This document shows, piece by piece, positions 59,996 through 64,000 of a stretch of DNA of 64,000 nucleotides. Numbering within the stretch: the stretch's first letter is position 1; each line of letters begins with the position of its first letter. The stretch lies in assembly GCF_001625215.2 (NCBI RefSeq), contig NC_030383.2, positions 57,650,949 through 57,714,948 of the forward strand, read 5' to 3'. A model generated the notes under the pieces. The model saw only the letters and a list, made by a program, of their open reading frames with translations, did no database searches and was not told where the DNA came from. This stretch comes from Daucus carota subsp. sativus (lineage: Eukaryota > Streptophyta > Magnoliopsida > Apiales > Apiaceae). The position numbers and the translations under genes were made by a program.

Positions 59996-62155
59996 AACAT
60001 TCTGGTTATGTTATCGCGAGACAAGGCCGAGATGTTTAATAAGCAGAAGATGTACACACACCATATACAAATATATATGTAGTAGTACTATTCAAATTAA
60101 TTGTATATCTATAGCTATATAGTTCACCATAGCTGGTACTAGAGATATCTTAAAGGCTTGTAAGATTGTATATATAATTATTTGGATAATTTACATTTCA
60201 ATACTTCCATCTTCTATTCCAGTTAATCAGCAATTACAAACAGTAAATGTAAGAACCTTTTGTTTTTGTTATCCCTGGAATGTTTTTGATAATTATCTAA
60301 TGATGCGCAGATATGAAGAATTGTGTGGTTTTTTCTTAAGAACCATCTCGACAAGAAATATTACTAATTGAAATTCAATTAAAATTTCTGCTAGCAGCTC
60401 ATTTGGAGCCAAACGTACACCCTGATCATGTGATCTGCTCTGCTAGCAGCTGATTAGAATCAAAAACAAGTCTTTCTCTTACTACGGATCAGAGACGTAT
60501 ATAGCACTAGTATTAAAATTATATAGCGCCATTTGGCGTAACTTAAAAGAAATGCTTATTCTTTATAAATGAGTAGTTAATTATAAGTGAGTGTTTGGAT
60601 AATTTTTTTGATATATAATAATAAATTATTATAGATTAACTTTTAAAGTGGTCTTTTACATATTTGTAAAATCAAAATTTAAAATTAAAATAAGTCATTA
60701 AAAAGAGTTTTCAACTTTTTGATTCTGACTTATTAATCAGAAATTGACTTATAAATTAGTTACACTAACAGTACCAATAAACTGTTTCTGACTTATAACT
60801 CTAGAAGCTGAACTAAGAATCCCACCCAAACATCCCCATATATAGTCTTCTCATCTCGTATCAGTGAAACTTGATATCCTTGATGTCGGCCACTGATTAG
60901 TTTCCCTTTTCTTCTTGGAGTCTAAGTGTATACGTATACCCATAACCCATCTATAGCAGCCTCCATGGGAGCTTGTGAGACTGTATACCTTTGCTCCTTT
61001 TTGATTTAATATTGCCTGATTAGGGGGTGAATGTCGCGGCCTCTGTTGTACAGCTAAATGAGTAGTACTATATTAATTTTCCATCACTCACCAAACTGTT
61101 GTCTAAAAAGTACCGTTGTCTGATTGCGTTTTTCTTGTAGTGACGTTCTAATATTCAAAGCTGCGAAGGCCCTGAAAATTATGCATCACTCTTAATTTCC
61201 TGGCCTTTCTTTTTTGATCTTAATTAAGAATAACTTGAGAAGCTGAACTTGAATCGAAGCGTCTTGCACAGTTTATAAGCAACTTTTTGTTTAATTAAAT
61301 CATCAATTATAACTAATCTGCATGCAGTTGATTCGAAAGAAAGAAATATGCAACTGTGAGTTCCATTCACGTCGAAAGAGGATTTTTCTGTCCGGCCTCG
61401 CTTACGTGTTTATGCGATAAAGATCTCTAAATCTCTAAATGCTTTGTTTAGTAGATCATGTTGTCTTACAAGAAACCAAAATTGGCACTTTAATTATAAA
61501 ATGTAAAGTAGTTTGATATGCTAATTAGATTTGATGCAGACTAGTTATTATTCCACTGACTAGCTAGCCTCCTGACAACAATTTGGCACAGATGATATAT
61601 ATACATATACAAAGTGTGCGTCTGTGGGGGCTTATATATGTTACTTAACTAAATTATTAGTTAATTAACTTCAACCGAAGCGAGGGATATGTTGACAGAG
61701 TAATGCTACGTACTCCCAATCGCATGACTGATTTTAATTGAGTGACTTATGTGCATACAGAAATTTCATTATTATTATATTCATGTGCTCACTGGATGAA
61801 TATTTTAGGAGTAATTAGCACTGTTCATATCTTAATTTTGCCTGCATTTTCGATTTAGTTTCAAACAATATTTCTTACGCATTACACCTCTATATTTTGA
61901 ACGGTTGGTTATGGTTGGAGTGATCTCGGGACCAACAGTGCTAGGGTCGTATTCTACATTAGTATATTGAGAGAATATATAGTTAGAAAAGCGACAAGCC
62001 GAAGGAATATATTGGGCACCATGACCCTTTCGCATTATTGTCTTCTCATATACTATACATTAGTACTACTGATACAGAGACACATATATTAGTTGACGAA
62101 AGAAGCTGATAAGGGCAATTCAGCTTCCATATACACGCTATATACATACCTGTTT
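59996..62155. other. NAC 3' flank and spacer
   Basis: No gene. A likely hAT-like MITE with GTTTGG-type ends spans about 60531-60836 (GCCATTTGGCGTAACTTAAA to CCACCCAAACATCCCC; flanks TTATATAG and ATATATAG). A one-ended GAGTAATTAGCAC piece lies at 61810-61920. Confidence 0.5.
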
Positions 62156-62159
62156 ATAT

Positions 62160-62940
62160 GAGATGCGTGGCCGCATTTGTGTTCACTAAATATAATTAAT
62201 CATGGCTATCTGATTGTTTCTGCAATAATTGCGTTTCTTTTGGATCACAAATTACGGCTGCATTCGAGCTAGACTGTCATGTCACGGACTGTGTTTAATT
62301 TTTTTGTATTCTACAGTATCACATTAGTTATTCCTCTAATTCACAGACCCGGTCTATATCGTGTGTCGTCTATTAGGCATGATATAACCAGGTTCTGTGA
62401 ATTGAGAGACAGTTTTAGTGTAAGAACACGTACATATATGTATGAAACAATCAAATTTGCGCATGTGTTTTTAGCGTGCTATATATCTAGCTATCTAGGT
62501 TCAATGATCGAACTGAAAAACAGTTTTAGTATGAGAACACGTTTACGAAATCATTTGTATTTTTTGTCTTGGCATGCAAAAATGTTGTAATCTGTATATA
62601 CTGTACATAATTATTTGTAGACATATCACATATGCCACACGAAGAAATAGAGAGATTGAGGGGGCTATGATTCTATGAACATAGGTTAGGTTAGCCATAG
62701 CTTTCTGGGTGCAAAGACTCACAAATGGTTGGGTTTCTGGAGATCGATCCTTAGTGTCCTTGTTACTCATCAATAATGAATGAATGGTGAAACCTAACAC
62801 ATACACGTAAGCTTGAGTTGTATTTTCACTCACCTTGTGTTATCGTCAAGTGTTGTTCTTAATTGCGACTACCCTTGTATTTCTCTTGTAAGGACCACAT
62901 ACATATTTGTTTTATTGTACGGAACCAAATCCTAGTGAAT
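62160..62940 (+). repeat. Non-coding segment duplicated from or to 43.78-44.47 kb
   Basis: Collinear blocks with the other copy as listed there, including GGTTAGCCATAGCTTTCTGG against GGTTAACCATTGCTTTCTGG and GTGAAACCTAACACA against GTGAAATCTAACACA. No conserved reading frame. An ORF at 62279 is not conserved. Confidence 0.7.
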
Positions 62941-63135
62941 TTCTAGTTCATAGCTAGGTACATATCATAACTCTTAGCCTCGTTTACCTAACCAAACTGA
63001 TTCGCTTGCGAAACATTATTAACCAAGTCCATTAATATAAAATCTTGAAATAAAAAGACATGAGTTTAAGTCGACAGGGTTATCAAATTTTTAATGTTTC
63101 AACTTGAAAGAGTGTATATATAGCGTAGATATTGG

Positions 63136-63369
63136 GCGTTTGGCTGGGTTTAAAAGCCGGCTTATCCACTATAAGTAAGGAACAACTTATTTTTTGGGTA
63201 AAAAACCTAGAAGTAATTATAAGAAGTTGAGAATGCTAGCTTTTGTTTCACGGCTTTTACTTATTTTCCAAACAACTTAATAACTTATAAGTCTTAATTT
63301 AATTCTAACTTCTATTTCTTTATTTTAACCAAGAAGTCCATTCTTTTAAACTCACCTAAACAGCCCGAT
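63136..63369. mobile_element. hAT-like MITE with GTTTGG ends
   Basis: Starts GGGCGTTTGGCTGGGTTTAA and ends TTTAAACTCACCTAAACAGCCC, with inverted inner text on AGTTATAAG. No target duplication was resolved. Confidence 0.65.
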
Positions 63370-64000
63370 CATCCTTCGTAAATTCAGTCTCGGTAAAGGG
63401 TTAGTCAGTGTATGCATATTCTGAGCAGTGGAGAATCTCACGCTTGAATTGACCCCCTGCATGAGTCCTATACTTGTTTGGCTTCTTCTTCCTCTGTCCT
63501 AATAATACTAAATGCTGCAATGTCTGTTGTCTTCCATGGTTACACTACCTTACGTCCTTACCTCTGTATATTCCTCTGTTTACCTGGAAAAAAAGAAGCA
63601 AAAAGTAACAGCTCAAATCTCTTGGTCAAAGTAGAAAATATTGTCTGTCGACATGTAACTGGATTAATGTCGAGTAAAAGTTTAATCAGGCGAGCTAGTT
63701 TGACAGGCACTTGCATTTGTCTAGCTTAATCTAAGTGCAACATTTTCAAAAATGGATCAACTAGAGGATCTTAATTAAAGCTTAAAACCCGCTTTACACG
63801 TTTATGATTGACATATATATAGATTTGTTGGAAAATATGATTCTTAGTACCATATTGACAACTCATATTTTGAACATTTATGATTAAGGGATGGGTAAGA
63901 GATGATGATTCAAAGAACTCCGTTAATATATTTTCACCGGAATTGGACTAAAAAATTATGACTTACGTTAATCTATATTCTGTTTCATATTATTTATGAA
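63370..64000. other. Window end, no gene supported
   Basis: An 83-codon ORF at 63478 starts from a non-ATG codon and has no family features. Ordinary spacer. Confidence 0.4.

Overview
The window is AT-rich nuclear DNA of a flowering plant, almost certainly a eudicot. It has intron-containing genes of plant-specific families (NAC, DC1, F-box with associated domain), long AT-rich spacers and many short non-autonomous transposons. The species cannot be named from the sequence alone. Exon boundaries were placed by hand from GT-AG sites, reading frame and family knowledge; no transcript data were available.

Layout. 1-924 is the 3' end of an F-box-associated gene (+). 2150-6207 (-) is a complete 13-exon NDR-type AGC protein kinase. 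8982-34348 is a tandem cluster of cysteine/histidine-rich DC1 (C1-like zinc-finger) genes: A (8982-11269, +), B (13059-15591, -), C (17356-19361, +), D (21794-24213, +, frameshifted), E (25876-28324, +), F (31333-33623, +), then a broken fragment (33952-34348, -). 34851-40188 (+) is a complete 8-exon STK19-family gene. 40.2-57.5 kb has no supportable gene and is mostly mobile elements, microsatellites and AT-rich spacer. 57539-59995 (+) is a 3-exon NAC transcription factor. 60.0-64.0 kb is non-coding; part of it is a diverged copy of 43.8-44.5 kb.

The DC1 cluster is the main feature. All six genes have the same structure: two exons, about four zinc modules on each, and one phase-2 intron whose donor always reads GC|GTA. 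Two sequence lineages alternate along the chromosome (A, C, E against B, D, F), as expected if a two-gene unit had been copied twice. All six share a core-promoter block (TCTTTACTCCC, then AAGC, then GGTATC in the clearest copies) just upstream of the TATA box.

Mobile elements are unusually readable here. A complete TRIM retrotransposon (7788-8369) has a matching empty site upstream of paralogue C. hAT-like MITEs carry 8-bp target duplications, one Mutator-like MITE carries a perfect 9-bp duplication, and Stowaway MITEs are flanked by TA. Two poly(A) retroposons have 13- and 16-bp duplications. Several elements sit in functional places: in the TATA box of gene F, in introns of B, D, E, STK19 and NAC, and directly upstream of the NAC gene.
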